NCBI GenBank assembly: GCA_022793895.1
Contig: JAAWDS010000006.1
Location: 124,001-188,000 of the forward strand
Length of the DNA: 64,000 bases
Direction: 5' to 3'
From: Provencibacterium sp.
Lineage (GTDB): Bacteria; Bacillota; Clostridia; Oscillospirales; Ruminococcaceae
In this document: in pieces, positions 46,040-56,774 of the stretch
Position numbering within the stretch: position 1 is the first letter of the stretch
Layout: each line of letters begins with the position of its first letter
Notes under the pieces: generated by a model
The model's database searches: none
Told to the model about the DNA's origin: nothing
The model's input: only the letters and a program-made list of their open reading frames with translations
Program-made: the position numbers and the translations under genes

Positions 46040-48550
46040 TTAAAAGCCGAAATGAAGGCAAAGGGATGTAACGGGAGACTGGATGACGCCGCTCCCATAT
46101 TCGCTGAACAGATAGCGGTTTCCGATAAGGGGAAATGGCTTTTCCAGCAGCGGTTTCCCGTCAGCCAGGCATGGGGAATCCCAAGAGAGAAATACATGGC
46201 CTACGGAAGGCGAGTCATAAGTTAATCCTCTCTTTTCGCAGACAATCCGGGCCGCCAGGATGTGTCCCATAAACTCTGCAAAGCTCCCGCTCTCCTCCGC
46301 GCTTCCAGCTTCCAGCAGCCAAACGTTCTCCTTCTCCATGCACAGAAGCTCACGGCCGCGGTAATCCCCTTCCCGTACCATTTGGGCAGGTTTCTCAGAA
46401 TAAACGGCCGCATAGGCGCCGCCCTTGCGGCCAAACCACCAGCCGTTTTCGCAGGCCGTTTCATCAAAGGATGCCTCCGGGAAATAGCAATGCGTATAAC
46501 CGGCTACCGTTTCGATTTTATAAATAAGGCCCAGGAAGTTTTTATATGCAGCCGTTTTGGGCATGACATATTGCCCGCCCCAGTAAGAAGGACGCGTGGT
46601 TGCCGACTTGTTGTCAAAGCAGGTAACAAAGACTGGAACACATCCTTCTAAGAGTATCTGCCCCGCATTCACCTGGCCGCCATGCTCACCCGCCCTCGAT
46701 TCTACCAGTCCGGAAACCATATAGCGGTTCGTGCGGTAGGTAGAGCAGTTCACGCCATCGCCGCCGCGCTCTTGGAACATACCCATGCGCGTTTTGGTCC
46801 AGAGCGGGACAGCCGCCAGCTTTTCCAGATTTTCCGGGGGACGGTAGCCGCTCCCGCAGAGTGCGGTAGCGCCGATAGAAAAATGTTCGCAAAGCCTCTT
46901 CGGTTCGCCAAGAAGCAGCCAGTTTAAGTTAGCGACTGCCTCCGTTTCCGGATACATAAGCGACTGCTCATAGCATCGGCCATGGGTAGTCGCCATTACG
47001 CCATGGTGCTGGTGGCAGACAATCAGTACTGCCGTAAAATCCAGCAAGTTTTTAGCAAGGCGGCGGAATGGAGCATTTTCTTCGCCGAAGTCATAGATGC
47101 TCAACAGTGCGAGCATATCCTCTTCATAGTAAGTGTTGGAGAGCCACTCGGTATATCCCCAGCGCCCCTTTTCCCGAATCCAGCGTTCGCTGAGCATCTG
47201 TCCCTTGAGCGAATGGAACAGGCCGGTTTGCCCGCTGTTTGGAAAGATCTCATTCGGAAACAGTTGGCCAGCTACATATTCGGCGCTGTGAAAAAGCATT
47301 TCATGGTTCTCACTGCGGGTGAACATCATCGATTTGCCTGGTTCATCCACCCAATATTTGAAATTTAGAATACATTGCCTAAGCGCCTCTACCAGTTTTG
47401 CCGTGAGGATCCCACTTTTTGAATACTGTGCATATAGACGCAGAACACCGTGCAGAGCAAAATCTGAGCAGTCATAGCGCGCATTGATATAGCGGAGGGT
47501 GCGCAATACGTTTTCTTCAGAGAACTGCTCTGTTTTTCCGCTTAACAGTTTAGCAAGTTCGCTGAAAACAGCAGTGCGTGCCTGCTTCTGCCCAGACGCT
47601 GTCTGTGCCAGACAGGTAATCAGGTAATCGCGCCTTTGCAGGTAATCTGCGTTCTCCGGCGCTTTAGGGAAAAAACGGACGGCCTGAAAAGAGAGGAACG
47701 GCCCAGGAATCGAAGCGCCGGAGGGAAGCCGGCAGCGCGGCCTTAACAGATAGCTCCCAGGCGCATATTCTTTTGGCAGGCTCTCCGCCGCCCAGCGGCC
47801 ATCTTTGAAGCACAACCGGCCTTCGGCGCACAGCGGATGGGCGGCCACATCCTTATTCTCATCGCCCACAAGCTCCCAACAAAGCTCCCCAGGAAACGCC
47901 GCCGCATGATCGGTGCAAAGCTGCGGGCCTTCTCCGGGGTAGATCAGCGTCTTTTCCAGATAAAAGGAGGAAAGCTGTTCTTCCAGCGCTTCGCGGTCTG
48001 GTATTCCGGGAAGCAGCGGCGGTGAAATATTTAGCTGTGCGTCTGCCAGCAGCGAGAAAGAATCCGTGCAGTGCAGGTGCACATTGAAAAGAAGAATTTC
48101 GCAGTCATTTTCCCCCGCCTCCAGCAAAGTGCTAAAGGAAACCTCGCGGCTGCATCGCCCAACTTCAGTATGGCAGAAAACCTCCCGCCCATTGATGCGC
48201 ACGGCGGCGCTCCCTGTAAACCAGAAGGAAAAATCAGAATTTGTTGTATTTTTTACTATGATTTTTGTGTGAAGGATGACGGCCATCAGCCGCGCATAGA
48301 CGCCGAAACCAGCAAAGGTAATCTTCTTTTCCGCCTCGCCCACCCGGACATATTTCCAGCTGCTATCCTGCCCAAAAAGGGAGAGCGGCTCCCCCTCGCG
48401 GGCCGCTTCCAGCCCGCAGAGAAGGCGCCGCGCCTCATCCCAGTAGTCCGCATAATCTGCTGCGGATACAATATAATTATCCTGATAGCGGTCGGAAACA
48501 TCCAGAGTGAAAGGGCCGGCATAGATCCACTTTAAAATTGGCTCCTTCAT
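46040..48550 (-). CDS. Large uncharacterised protein, possible polysaccharide-degrading enzyme (heparinase-like alpha/alpha-toroid suspected)
   Basis: In an Lpl/YesMN-type ABC sugar locus with a sulfatase; aromatic/His-rich central region. Start at MKEPILKW. Family assignment inferred. Confidence 0.5.
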   Translation of the reverse strand: MKEPILKWIYAGPFTLDVSDRYQDNYIVSAADYADYWDEARRLLCGLEAAREGEPLSLFGQDSSWKYVRVGEAEKKITFAGFGVYARLMAVILHTKIIVKNTTNSDFSFWFTGSAAVRINGREVFCHTEVGRCSREVSFSTLLEAGENDCEILLFNVHLHCTDSFSLLADAQLNISPPLLPGIPDREALEEQLSSFYLEKTLIYPGEGPQLCTDHAAAFPGELCWELVGDENKDVAAHPLCAEGRLCFKDGRWAAESLPKEYAPGSYLLRPRCRLPSGASIPGPFLSFQAVRFFPKAPENADYLQRRDYLITCLAQTASGQKQARTAVFSELAKLLSGKTEQFSEENVLRTLRYINARYDCSDFALHGVLRLYAQYSKSGILTAKLVEALRQCILNFKYWVDEPGKSMMFTRSENHEMLFHSAEYVAGQLFPNEIFPNSGQTGLFHSLKGQMLSERWIREKGRWGYTEWLSNTYYEEDMLALLSIYDFGEENAPFRRLAKNLLDFTAVLIVCHQHHGVMATTHGRCYEQSLMYPETEAVANLNWLLLGEPKRLCEHFSIGATALCGSGYRPPENLEKLAAVPLWTKTRMGMFQERGGDGVNCSTYRTNRYMVSGLVESRAGEHGGQVNAGQILLEGCVPVFVTCFDNKSATTRPSYWGGQYVMPKTAAYKNFLGLIYKIETVAGYTHCYFPEASFDETACENGWWFGRKGGAYAAVYSEKPAQMVREGDYRGRELLCMEKENVWLLEAGSAEESGSFAEFMGHILAARIVCEKRGLTYDSPSVGHVFLSWDSPCLADGKPLLEKPFPLIGNRYLFSEYGSGVIQSPVTSLCLHFGF

Positions 48551-48615
48551 CTCTCGACTCTCTCCTTTAGCTTTTGTGCCGGAGGAGCAAAGCCTCCGGC
48601 ACAAAAATAATTTTT

Positions 48616-50325
48616 TTATTGGACCTTTTGATCCTCTGCCGCCAGCTGGCCGACATAGTTCTGATCAACCATCAGGGCAATGGCATCCTTGGCAGAAAAA
48701 GCATTTGCACTTTCATTTTCTAACCAGTTCTGATACCACTGGAGAACCTGATCTCCGCCGCCCTTTTCCCAGGCTGCCTTTGCATCGCTGATCGCCTGCT
48801 CAACGGTGTATTCGTTGCCGCTGACAACCGCCTTGTCATAGAAATCGGACAGGCTGATGTTACTGCGGATATCCTGAACATCCTTCGGGAGCTGCGGCAT
48901 ATGTTCGGAGATGGTAAAGTCGGCATAAACCCCGTTGGGATCCAGATAGGTATTCATCGCCTGCTTATAAAGCTCCCAACCCTCCTTTTCGAAGGGATCA
49001 TCGAGCTTGAAACCGGCAAAGGCGGGCTGAAGATCCAGCCAGTCGGCATCATAAGTAAGCATCTGAAAATCAATGTTATAGGCAACCTCGTTGTTGTACT
49101 GATCCTGGTTGATCGTAACGGCCTTTCCATCCACTAGATTGTAGTGCTCACCTTCAAAGCCATATTTCAGCGTTTGGGCAAACTCTTTGCTGCTTACAAA
49201 ATCGACATATTTCATAACCGATTCAGGATCCTTGCAGGCCGCGTTGACGACAGCCGTCATCTGGACAGGGTTTTGCAGGGTAGGGATATAGGTAACGCCC
49301 CACGGCGTTTCCGGATAGGGGATAAACATAATTTCCGCCTCCGGAACGTTTTCCTTCAACGTTTTATACTCCGTTTTAAGGAACTGCTCAAAGGTCACCA
49401 GCCAGGGGTAGATACCGGTCTTGCCGGTAACAAAGTCCTGTGTGGCGCGGGCGCCGTTTTTATCGGTCATAAACTCTTTATCGATGATGTTCTCATCATA
49501 GAGCTTCTTTTTGAATTCGAGACGAGTCTGAAGGCGATCCCAGGTGTATTGCCACTGTCCATCCTCTGTGTAACCGATTTCCCAGCCGGGGATCATCTGA
49601 TCAAACGTTTCGCTCGCGCGGTAGCTGATAGCCATGCCATAAGTATCGTCCTGCCCGTTTCCATCCGGATCCTGCGTGACGAACGCCTTCATAACGTTGT
49701 AGTAGTCATCCAGCGTTTTGGGAGCTTCGAGGTTCAGCTTTTCGAGCCAGTCCTTGCGGATAGCGACGCACCTTTTCGGGATAATGCGCTGAATGCGTCC
49801 AAACTGGTAGAGCTGTCCATCGTCCATCGTCCCAGCTTTTTCCAGATCGGGATATTTCTCCATTAACGCCTTATACGTGGTGCTGTAATTTTCGATCATG
49901 TCCTTAATCGGCATGAGCTGTTTTTGCTGGTAAAGCGGCGTTTTAACGGTCGGAGCATATTCGAAGATCAGATCTGGGGCATCGCCGGAGGCAAAGAGAA
50001 CATTGAGCTTATCACCGGATCCAGTGCGGGGGATGGCGACAAATTCCACATCAACCGGGCCGTTTTCATTGATCCACTTGGTCCAACGGTTATTTTCAAT
50101 GGTACCCTCCGAGGTAGGAACGTTGCCGCGGTCATAAACGGTCACGCTGATTTTCCCCCGTTTGCCGCTGGAAGCAGGGGCTTCACTGGAGGCGGCAGCT
50201 CCGGCGTTCCCGCCGGAGCTGGCGGCTGGCTGGGAGGAGGGGGAGTCAGAGCCAGATGAGCAGGCGCACACCGAAACCGCAAGCAGGCCGGCCAACAGCG
50301 CGGCCAATGTCTTTTTTGCTTTCAT
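48616..50325 (-). CDS. Extracellular solute-binding lipoprotein (LplA-like, carbohydrate ABC transporter)
   Basis: Lipobox LLAVSVCACSSGSDS; large sugar-binding-protein features; upstream of two permeases. Confidence 0.9.
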   Translation of the reverse strand: MKAKKTLAALLAGLLAVSVCACSSGSDSPSSQPAASSGGNAGAAASSEAPASSGKRGKISVTVYDRGNVPTSEGTIENNRWTKWINENGPVDVEFVAIPRTGSGDKLNVLFASGDAPDLIFEYAPTVKTPLYQQKQLMPIKDMIENYSTTYKALMEKYPDLEKAGTMDDGQLYQFGRIQRIIPKRCVAIRKDWLEKLNLEAPKTLDDYYNVMKAFVTQDPDGNGQDDTYGMAISYRASETFDQMIPGWEIGYTEDGQWQYTWDRLQTRLEFKKKLYDENIIDKEFMTDKNGARATQDFVTGKTGIYPWLVTFEQFLKTEYKTLKENVPEAEIMFIPYPETPWGVTYIPTLQNPVQMTAVVNAACKDPESVMKYVDFVSSKEFAQTLKYGFEGEHYNLVDGKAVTINQDQYNNEVAYNIDFQMLTYDADWLDLQPAFAGFKLDDPFEKEGWELYKQAMNTYLDPNGVYADFTISEHMPQLPKDVQDIRSNISLSDFYDKAVVSGNEYTVEQAISDAKAAWEKGGGDQVLQWYQNWLENESANAFSAKDAIALMVDQNYVGQLAAEDQKVQ

Positions 50326-50379
50326 TTTGTTCTCTCCTTACTTTTTAATATAGTCAAAATAATTGTGCTGGAAGTATGC

Positions 50380-51252
50380 TCAGCCCTTAACAGAACCGAT
50401 CATGACGCCCTTCACAAAGTATTTTTGCAAAAACGGGTAAACGAGGATAATGGGGAGCACCATTACAATAACGCCGGCAGTCTGTATCCCCTGCGGGGTG
50501 ACCTGCGAGATATCCTCCGCCTGCATGAAGTTGGGATCGAGAAGCGTTTGATTCTGAATCATGTTGTTGACCATTACAGCGAGGTTATACTTTGCAGTAG
50601 AGTTTATGTAGATGAGTACATTACGGAACATATTCCAATAGCTGACCGCGTAAAAAAGAGAAAGGGTTGCGATACAAGGAAGGGAAAGCGGCAGGAAAAT
50701 CTGCACAATCAACCGCAGTTCGCCGCACCCATCCATGCGCGCAGCTTCCTCCAGCTCCCGTGGGATGTTGGTGAAGAAGGTACGCAGAACGATCATATTA
50801 TAGGTGCTTACCAGCCCAGGAAGCCAAAGCGACCAATAGGAATTGATGAGTCCCAGCGATTTGACCACCAAATAGGAAGGAATGAGCCCGCCGCCGAAGA
50901 GCATGGTAAACACCATCAGCATCGTGAAGGCCTTGCGCGCATAGAGGTAATCTTTAGAGAGCGGATAGGCCGCCAAAATAGTAAAGACCATGCTTAACAG
51001 TACGCCCACCAGCGTAAGAGTGAGGCTGTTTAAAAGCCCGCGCAGAATCGGCGTCCCGCGGAAGATCAAATCATAGGATTCCAGCGTAAATTGCACCGGC
51101 CAGAGATATACCTTACCTGACATGACCGCGCTGCTGCTGCTCAACGAGGTTGCGATAATATAGAGCAGGGGCAGCAGACAGGTTAAGCTCACCAGTCCCA
51201 GAAACAGGTGGTTGACAAAGTAAAATATTTTTTCGCCCCTTGTACTTTTCAT
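50380..51252 (-). CDS. Carbohydrate ABC transporter permease (LplC/YtcP-like)
   Basis: Six TM segments, EELEEAARMDGCGELRLIVQIFLPLSLP EAA loop. Confidence 0.93.
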   Translation of the reverse strand: MKSTRGEKIFYFVNHLFLGLVSLTCLLPLLYIIATSLSSSSAVMSGKVYLWPVQFTLESYDLIFRGTPILRGLLNSLTLTLVGVLLSMVFTILAAYPLSKDYLYARKAFTMLMVFTMLFGGGLIPSYLVVKSLGLINSYWSLWLPGLVSTYNMIVLRTFFTNIPRELEEAARMDGCGELRLIVQIFLPLSLPCIATLSLFYAVSYWNMFRNVLIYINSTAKYNLAVMVNNMIQNQTLLDPNFMQAEDISQVTPQGIQTAGVIVMVLPIILVYPFLQKYFVKGVMIGSVKG

Positions 51253-51267
51253 AATTGCATTCCCTCC

Positions 51268-52209
51268 TTACCAAAGATTTTCGCCAAAGGATTTTGCTAT
51301 CCGATTGGTAACCACCACCAGAATGAACCCGACCAGCGAATCAAATAGGCCCATAGCGGTTGCACGGCTGAACTGGGCGCCCTGTAGGCCAGTGCGGTAG
51401 ACATAGGTACTGATGACATCCGCTACCTCGTTGACCGCGCCATTTTGCAGAACAAAGACCTGATCAAACCCGACGTCCATGATATTACCGGTAGCGAGGA
51501 TAAACATCGTTAAAATGGTGGAACGGATGCTCGGAAGAGTAATATGCCAGACCTGCTTCCATTTGTTCGCCCCATCAAGCACGGCCGACTCATACAGCGC
51601 AGGGTCTACCCCCGTGAGCGCTGCTAGATAGATGATAGAGCCATACCCCATCCCCTTCCAGATATCCGAACCGATAAAAATAGCTATCCAGCTTGAGGGC
51701 TTATACATGAAAGCGACCGCCTCCCCACCGAACATCTGGATAAGCTGGTTGATAACCCCGTCCTGTGCAAAAATGGTGCTGATAATGCCGCCCATAATGA
51801 CCCAGGAAAAGAAGTGCGGCATGTACATTACGGTCTGTAGCGATCGGCGATACCAGTTTCTCTGTACCTCATTGAGAAGGATGGCTAAGATAACCGGCGC
51901 GGGGAACCCGCAGATAAGACGCAGCAGACTGAGAACAAAGGTATTCCGGATGATCCCAAGCGTATTGGTGCCGGTGAAAAGAAGGGAAAAGTTTTTCATT
52001 CCTACCCAAGGACTCCCGAAAATACCGTCGGCAAAGTTGTAATCCTTAAAGGCGATGACCAGCCCGCCCATCGGCAGGTACTTAAAGATGATGTAAAAGG
52101 CCAGCACCGGCAGCAGCATAAGCAGAAGCGGAATATTTTGCCGCAGCCGCCGACGGCTTTGCAGTTTTTTCCTCTTCTCTGAAAGCACGGGTATAGAGTG
52201 GGCAGTCAT
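51268..52209 (-). CDS. Carbohydrate ABC transporter permease (LplB/YteP-like)
   Basis: ALYESAVLDGANKWKQVWHITLPSI EAA loop; multi-TM. Confidence 0.93.
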   Translation of the reverse strand: MTAHSIPVLSEKRKKLQSRRRLRQNIPLLLMLLPVLAFYIIFKYLPMGGLVIAFKDYNFADGIFGSPWVGMKNFSLLFTGTNTLGIIRNTFVLSLLRLICGFPAPVILAILLNEVQRNWYRRSLQTVMYMPHFFSWVIMGGIISTIFAQDGVINQLIQMFGGEAVAFMYKPSSWIAIFIGSDIWKGMGYGSIIYLAALTGVDPALYESAVLDGANKWKQVWHITLPSIRSTILTMFILATGNIMDVGFDQVFVLQNGAVNEVADVISTYVYRTGLQGAQFSRATAMGLFDSLVGFILVVVTNRIAKSFGENLW

Positions 52210-52381
52210 TGTTTATTACCCCCAAAATAAATTTACTAATTTCGCTATTTATTGTATCAGCAGTCGCCTCTTAATAAAATGGAAATACATTTGATTTTTT
52301 TGTCTTTATTTTGGAGTTTTTGATTTACTGTAGTCATCAATCAAGGGAACTGCCACGGGTATTTCAGAATGTGCAAAACGC

Positions 52382-52423
52382 AAAACACCGCTACAGGCCA
52401 TGAAAGGCATGTAGCGGTGTTTT
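52382..52423 (-). terminator. Terminator downstream of the yesM-like gene
   Basis: aaaacaccgctac (52382-52394) / gtagcggtgtttt (52411-52423). Confidence 0.8.
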
Positions 52424-52425
52424 CC

Positions 52426-54174
52426 TTATGTGCAAGGAAGACGAATGCGGACGGTTGTTCCCCTGTTTTCCTCGCTGCTAATGGTCAAACCATATTCAGT
52501 CCCGTACAGTAGCTGTATTCTGGAATGGATATTGCGCAGGCCAATGCTCTTTCTACTCACCTCTTCATTATCCGATACCTGTTCGAGTCCCGCCTGCAAC
52601 TGCGCGAGCGCCGCGGGCGGCATCCCCTTCCCGTCATCCTGCACGGTGAAGAGAATAGCGTTTTCCTCCGTCCGTCCGCTGATCGCCAGCAAGGATTTTC
52701 CTCGCTTTAGCTCAATGCCGTGATAAAGCGCATTCTCAACGATAGGCTGTAGCAGCATTTTGGGAATCTCCATCTCCAAGATGTCCGGATCCACCATAAT
52801 GGTATAGGAAAATTTTTCCTGATATCGGATGTCCATAATTTTAAGATAATCTTCTACGCATGCGACCTCCTGACGCACCTCAACCAGATCCGCCCCCTTG
52901 ATGCAGTAACGGAAAATCTTCGACATGGCCGACGCTATGGTTACAATCTCTGGAACCTGGTAGGCCAGACCAATGCCCGCCATACAATTGAGGGTATTAT
53001 AAAGAAAATGTGGATTAATCTGGCTCTGAAGCATCGATAGCTCCATCTGCTTCTGACGGATCTCGGCGGTATAGAGCTTAGACTGCGTTTCCAGAATCTC
53101 ATGGGTCATGCAGTCGAGCTGGTCAAGCATTTTATCCACATTATTCGCAATTAGCCCAATCTCATTTTTGCTCTGGAGGTTTACCCGCTGGTGGATTTCC
53201 CCCATCGATTTCATCGAGCGAAGAAAATCCAGCAGCTTATTGACATTTTTCATGATGGCAGACATGAAAAGGCTGTTGGCAATCAACAGCAGAAGAACGG
53301 ATAGGACGCTGATAAGCAGGCCGTTCCGCAGAGTGGGAATCATGTCGTTCGTCAGATCATCAGCAGAGACATAGCTATAAATCGAGAGGTCGGTATTTTC
53401 TATGTGCTTTTCCTGCATCATTTTGCGTCCACTGGGCACTGCGGGAAAGGAGGACTGGTAAAACTTGCCGATATCCGACTCGGTGTTGCTGGCGATGATA
53501 CGGTCATTGGAGTCAGTGATGAAAAAATGCGAATTAGGCGCCAGAGAAATATCCAGCACGAGCTTGTTCATGATATCCGTTCTGGAAACGACGATGCAGT
53601 AGCCGATTTGGCTGAAGAAATAACCGCCCTCCCGTGCCGAAATGATTGGCATCAGATAAGCCTGGTACCACCCGCCCTGGTTTTCAATGGCGGCGGTGAA
53701 AAAGGGCGTTTGAATGTTCCCCGCTGAAAAATCATAGGTCTTCTGCAGATCCTGTAGAAATTGAATCTCGACCGGCATGACGGAAGTGACGATGCTTCCG
53801 TTTTTATCAAGCAGGATGATATCCTGAATATGCTGGTTAAACGAGGTTACATACTCCAGATAATCCTGCACAAAGGGGCTGAGCTCAATAAATTTCCGCT
53901 CCATATCAGAGGTCGTTAAAAATTCCTGGATGTGCTGGTTAAACGCAATTTTCTCCGCGCCATTCATGATATTATGCACATAAAGATCAAGCTGGCCGGA
54001 AACCTGGTTGAGAATGTCATCCGCATAGCTCTGAGTCCTCGTCTCAGTCAGGTGGGAAAACTGGGCGTAATAAAAGACCTGCACCATTAAAATGGCTAAC
54101 AGCGAGAGGGCAATCAGGATCTGCATAAATCGCCGCAGCGGAATATTCTGTAGCTTCTCCCGAAAAACCTTCAT
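52426..54174 (-). CDS. YesM-like sensor histidine kinase
   Basis: HAMP region, LQSQINPHFLYNTLNCMAGI His_kinase motif, DDGKGMPP ATPase motif. Confidence 0.94.
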   Translation of the reverse strand: MKVFREKLQNIPLRRFMQILIALSLLAILMVQVFYYAQFSHLTETRTQSYADDILNQVSGQLDLYVHNIMNGAEKIAFNQHIQEFLTTSDMERKFIELSPFVQDYLEYVTSFNQHIQDIILLDKNGSIVTSVMPVEIQFLQDLQKTYDFSAGNIQTPFFTAAIENQGGWYQAYLMPIISAREGGYFFSQIGYCIVVSRTDIMNKLVLDISLAPNSHFFITDSNDRIIASNTESDIGKFYQSSFPAVPSGRKMMQEKHIENTDLSIYSYVSADDLTNDMIPTLRNGLLISVLSVLLLLIANSLFMSAIMKNVNKLLDFLRSMKSMGEIHQRVNLQSKNEIGLIANNVDKMLDQLDCMTHEILETQSKLYTAEIRQKQMELSMLQSQINPHFLYNTLNCMAGIGLAYQVPEIVTIASAMSKIFRYCIKGADLVEVRQEVACVEDYLKIMDIRYQEKFSYTIMVDPDILEMEIPKMLLQPIVENALYHGIELKRGKSLLAISGRTEENAILFTVQDDGKGMPPAALAQLQAGLEQVSDNEEVSRKSIGLRNIHSRIQLLYGTEYGLTISSEENRGTTVRIRLPCT

Positions 54175-54929
54175 GCTTCCCCACCGCCAAGGGCCTGCCT
54201 GCGGTACTGTGCCGGGGTCAGGCCGGAATACTTCTTGAACACTTTGTTGAAATAGTAATAGTCTCGAAATCCGGTCGTTTTTCCTATCTCCTCCACCGAT
54301 TTTGCGGTGGTCTCCAGCAGCTGCTGGGCCTTGCGGATACGCAGATCGTTGATATAATCGGAAAAATTTTTGCCGGTGTGCTTTTTAAATAGGACGCTGC
54401 AATAGGTCTCGTTCAGATAAAAACGGTCCGCAAGATCGCGCAGATAGATTTCGTCCGAAAAATTTTTCGCGACATATTCCAGCAGCTTTTGAAAATTCTC
54501 ATTGCCGCAGGCTGGGAAGGAAGGGGCCTGCATCTGCCGGAGATATTCCTTCTGCTTCTGGAAGCGCTTTAAAAGCGAAGAGAGAATCTCGTCCCCTTCT
54601 TCCGGTTGCAGGGGCTTCAGCCGGTAGTCAAACGCCCCGTGCTGTAGCGCCTCCTGCGCATAGATGAATTCCCCATAGCCGCTGATGATGATGAATGCCG
54701 ACTCAATGTCCCTCCTACGAGACTCCCTGAGCAAATCGATCCCCGAAAGCTCAGGCATGCGGATGTCGGTGAATACCACATCCGGCTTTTGCTCGCAGAT
54801 TTGTTCGAGCGCTTCCTCAGGATCCATAAATTCCCCAATGATATGAAACCCATATGCCTCCCAGGGAAGCGACCTGCGCAATGCCACCAGCGCCCAATAC
54901 TCGTCATCCACCAAGACCGCTGTATACAT
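54171..54929 (-). CDS. YesN-like response regulator with AraC-type DNA-binding domain
   Basis: YTAVLVDDEYWALVAL receiver, VVFTDIRMPELSG, C-terminal AraC HTH (VEEIGKTTGFRDYYYFNKVFKKYSGLTPAQYR); start trimmed to MYTAVLV. Confidence 0.94.
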   Translation of the reverse strand: MYTAVLVDDEYWALVALRRSLPWEAYGFHIIGEFMDPEEALEQICEQKPDVVFTDIRMPELSGIDLLRESRRRDIESAFIIISGYGEFIYAQEALQHGAFDYRLKPLQPEEGDEILSSLLKRFQKQKEYLRQMQAPSFPACGNENFQKLLEYVAKNFSDEIYLRDLADRFYLNETYCSVLFKKHTGKNFSDYINDLRIRKAQQLLETTAKSVEEIGKTTGFRDYYYFNKVFKKYSGLTPAQYRRQALGGGEA

Positions 54930-55150
54930 TGTTCTCAGCCCCTCCTTCGCCGCGATATGCCGCTTCTTTAAAAAGTATAACAGTATTTTTCCATTCTGTC
55001 CATCTTGCTGCAAAAAAACAAAAGGAAAATATAAAGAAAAGACAAAGGATACAGAAATATATCCATTGTCCGGAAAACCGCGCCCTGCTATAATGAAAGC
55101 AAACACTGGGCAGGCAGAAGCCGCCGCCAAACAACAAAGGAGAGTATGCT

Positions 55151-56602
55151 GTGAAAACTATTTTTCTTTTAATGGATTCTCTTAACCGCCATTATCTGGA
55201 AGCCTACGGCGGCCAGGTGAAAACCCCGAACCTCGACCGGCTGATTGCCCGCAGCCTGCGGTTCGACAACCACTGGTGCGGCTCAATGCCCTGTATGCCT
55301 GCCCGCCGCGAGCTGATGACAGGAAGGCTCAATTTTCTCGAAGCGCCTTGGGGAGCGATTGAACCATGGGATGACTGCCTGCCGGTTGAGCTGCGCAGGC
55401 AGAAAAGGGTGTACAGCCATTTAATTACCGATCACTACCACTATTTCCATGGCGGCGGGGAAGGCTACCACACGCTGTTTGACAGTTGGGAGTTTGAGCG
55501 CGGGCAGGAGGGGGATGTCTGGCACCCGCTGGTGAAGGAGCCGGAAATCCCGGTTTTTCGTGGTAAAAACCGGCGTGCCTACTGGGTCAACCGTACCTTC
55601 ATCGACCCGGAGCAGGATGAGAGCTACCCGACCCCGCGCTGCTTCATGCGTGCCATGGAGTTTTTGGAGAATAACCATAGTGCCGATAACTGGCACCTGC
55701 ATCTGGAGGTGTTCGACCCGCATGAACCGTTTGTCTGCCCGAAAAAATACCGGGATCTGTATCAGGATGACTGGAAGGGCCCCTACCATTTCGACTGGCC
55801 GCCCTATGCCGCCGTTACCGAAGGGCCGGAAGCAGTACAACATATCCGCCGCAGCTATGCCGGCGTTTTAAGCATGGCGGATGTCTGGCTCGGAAAGCTG
55901 CTGGATAAGATGGATGAGCTGGATATGTGGAAGGATACCGTTCTCATCCTGACGACCGATCACGGGCACCTGCTGGGCGAGCACGGCTACTGGGCGAAAA
56001 ACTACATGTTTGACTATCGCGAGCTGGCGCAGCTGCCGCTCTTTATCTGCGCGCCCTCCGTTTCCCCAGGCAGGCGTCAGGCGTTGACCGCCTCCATGGA
56101 TATCATGCCCACCCTGATGCAGCTGCATGGTGCGCGGCTGCCCGATGGAGTACATGGGCGCTCGCTCTGCCATCTGCTGCATCAAGAAGAATCACACCAT
56201 GACGCTGTTCTTTATGGCTACTTTGGAAAGGATATTAACCTGTTCAACGGGCGCTATACCTACTGCCGCCAGCCCTTAAACGGTTCGGTGGTACACCGCC
56301 ATACGCTGATGCCGACCTCCACTGCCGGCTTTATAGACCGGGAACAGCTGCAAAGAGCGGAAATGGGCATTTTCCTTCGCTATTGTCATGATATCCCGCA
56401 GCTGCGAATTGCCGTCCCCTCCCACCGGCATGCAGACGCCCCGGATTTTAATCCCATCTATGATCTCGACTCCGATCCATGGCAGGAACACCCTCTCCGT
56501 TCTCCCGGACTGGAAAAGAACCTGGAGGAAACGATGGGACGGCTCCTCGACCGCTTTGACGCCCCAGATTGCCAATATGTACGGACAGGGCTGAGAAGAT
56601 AA
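55151..56602 (+). CDS. Sulfatase family protein
   Basis: CMPARRELMTGR (C-x-P-x-R formylglycine motif), LTTDHGHLLGEHGYWAKN. Confidence 0.93.
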   Translation: MKTIFLLMDSLNRHYLEAYGGQVKTPNLDRLIARSLRFDNHWCGSMPCMPARRELMTGRLNFLEAPWGAIEPWDDCLPVELRRQKRVYSHLITDHYHYFHGGGEGYHTLFDSWEFERGQEGDVWHPLVKEPEIPVFRGKNRRAYWVNRTFIDPEQDESYPTPRCFMRAMEFLENNHSADNWHLHLEVFDPHEPFVCPKKYRDLYQDDWKGPYHFDWPPYAAVTEGPEAVQHIRRSYAGVLSMADVWLGKLLDKMDELDMWKDTVLILTTDHGHLLGEHGYWAKNYMFDYRELAQLPLFICAPSVSPGRRQALTASMDIMPTLMQLHGARLPDGVHGRSLCHLLHQEESHHDAVLYGYFGKDINLFNGRYTYCRQPLNGSVVHRHTLMPTSTAGFIDREQLQRAEMGIFLRYCHDIPQLRIAVPSHRHADAPDFNPIYDLDSDPWQEHPLRSPGLEKNLEETMGRLLDRFDAPDCQYVRTGLRR

Positions 56603-56774
56603 AAAATGATATGAAGCCTTTATAAAGCGAATCGATCCCATCTTTTACCTTCGGCTATTCCGCACCAAAAGCTGCTGCATCTCCAGAACGGCAATATTTC
56701 CGGATAGGATATCAGAAAGCAACATGTCTGCTGTGAATGATTCACATGATATCGCTCCGCACCTTGTCCCGCCC

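Noticed and set aside
49144-49866. 240-aa plus-strand ORF
   Set aside because: Antisense to the solute-binding protein gene; shadow ORF
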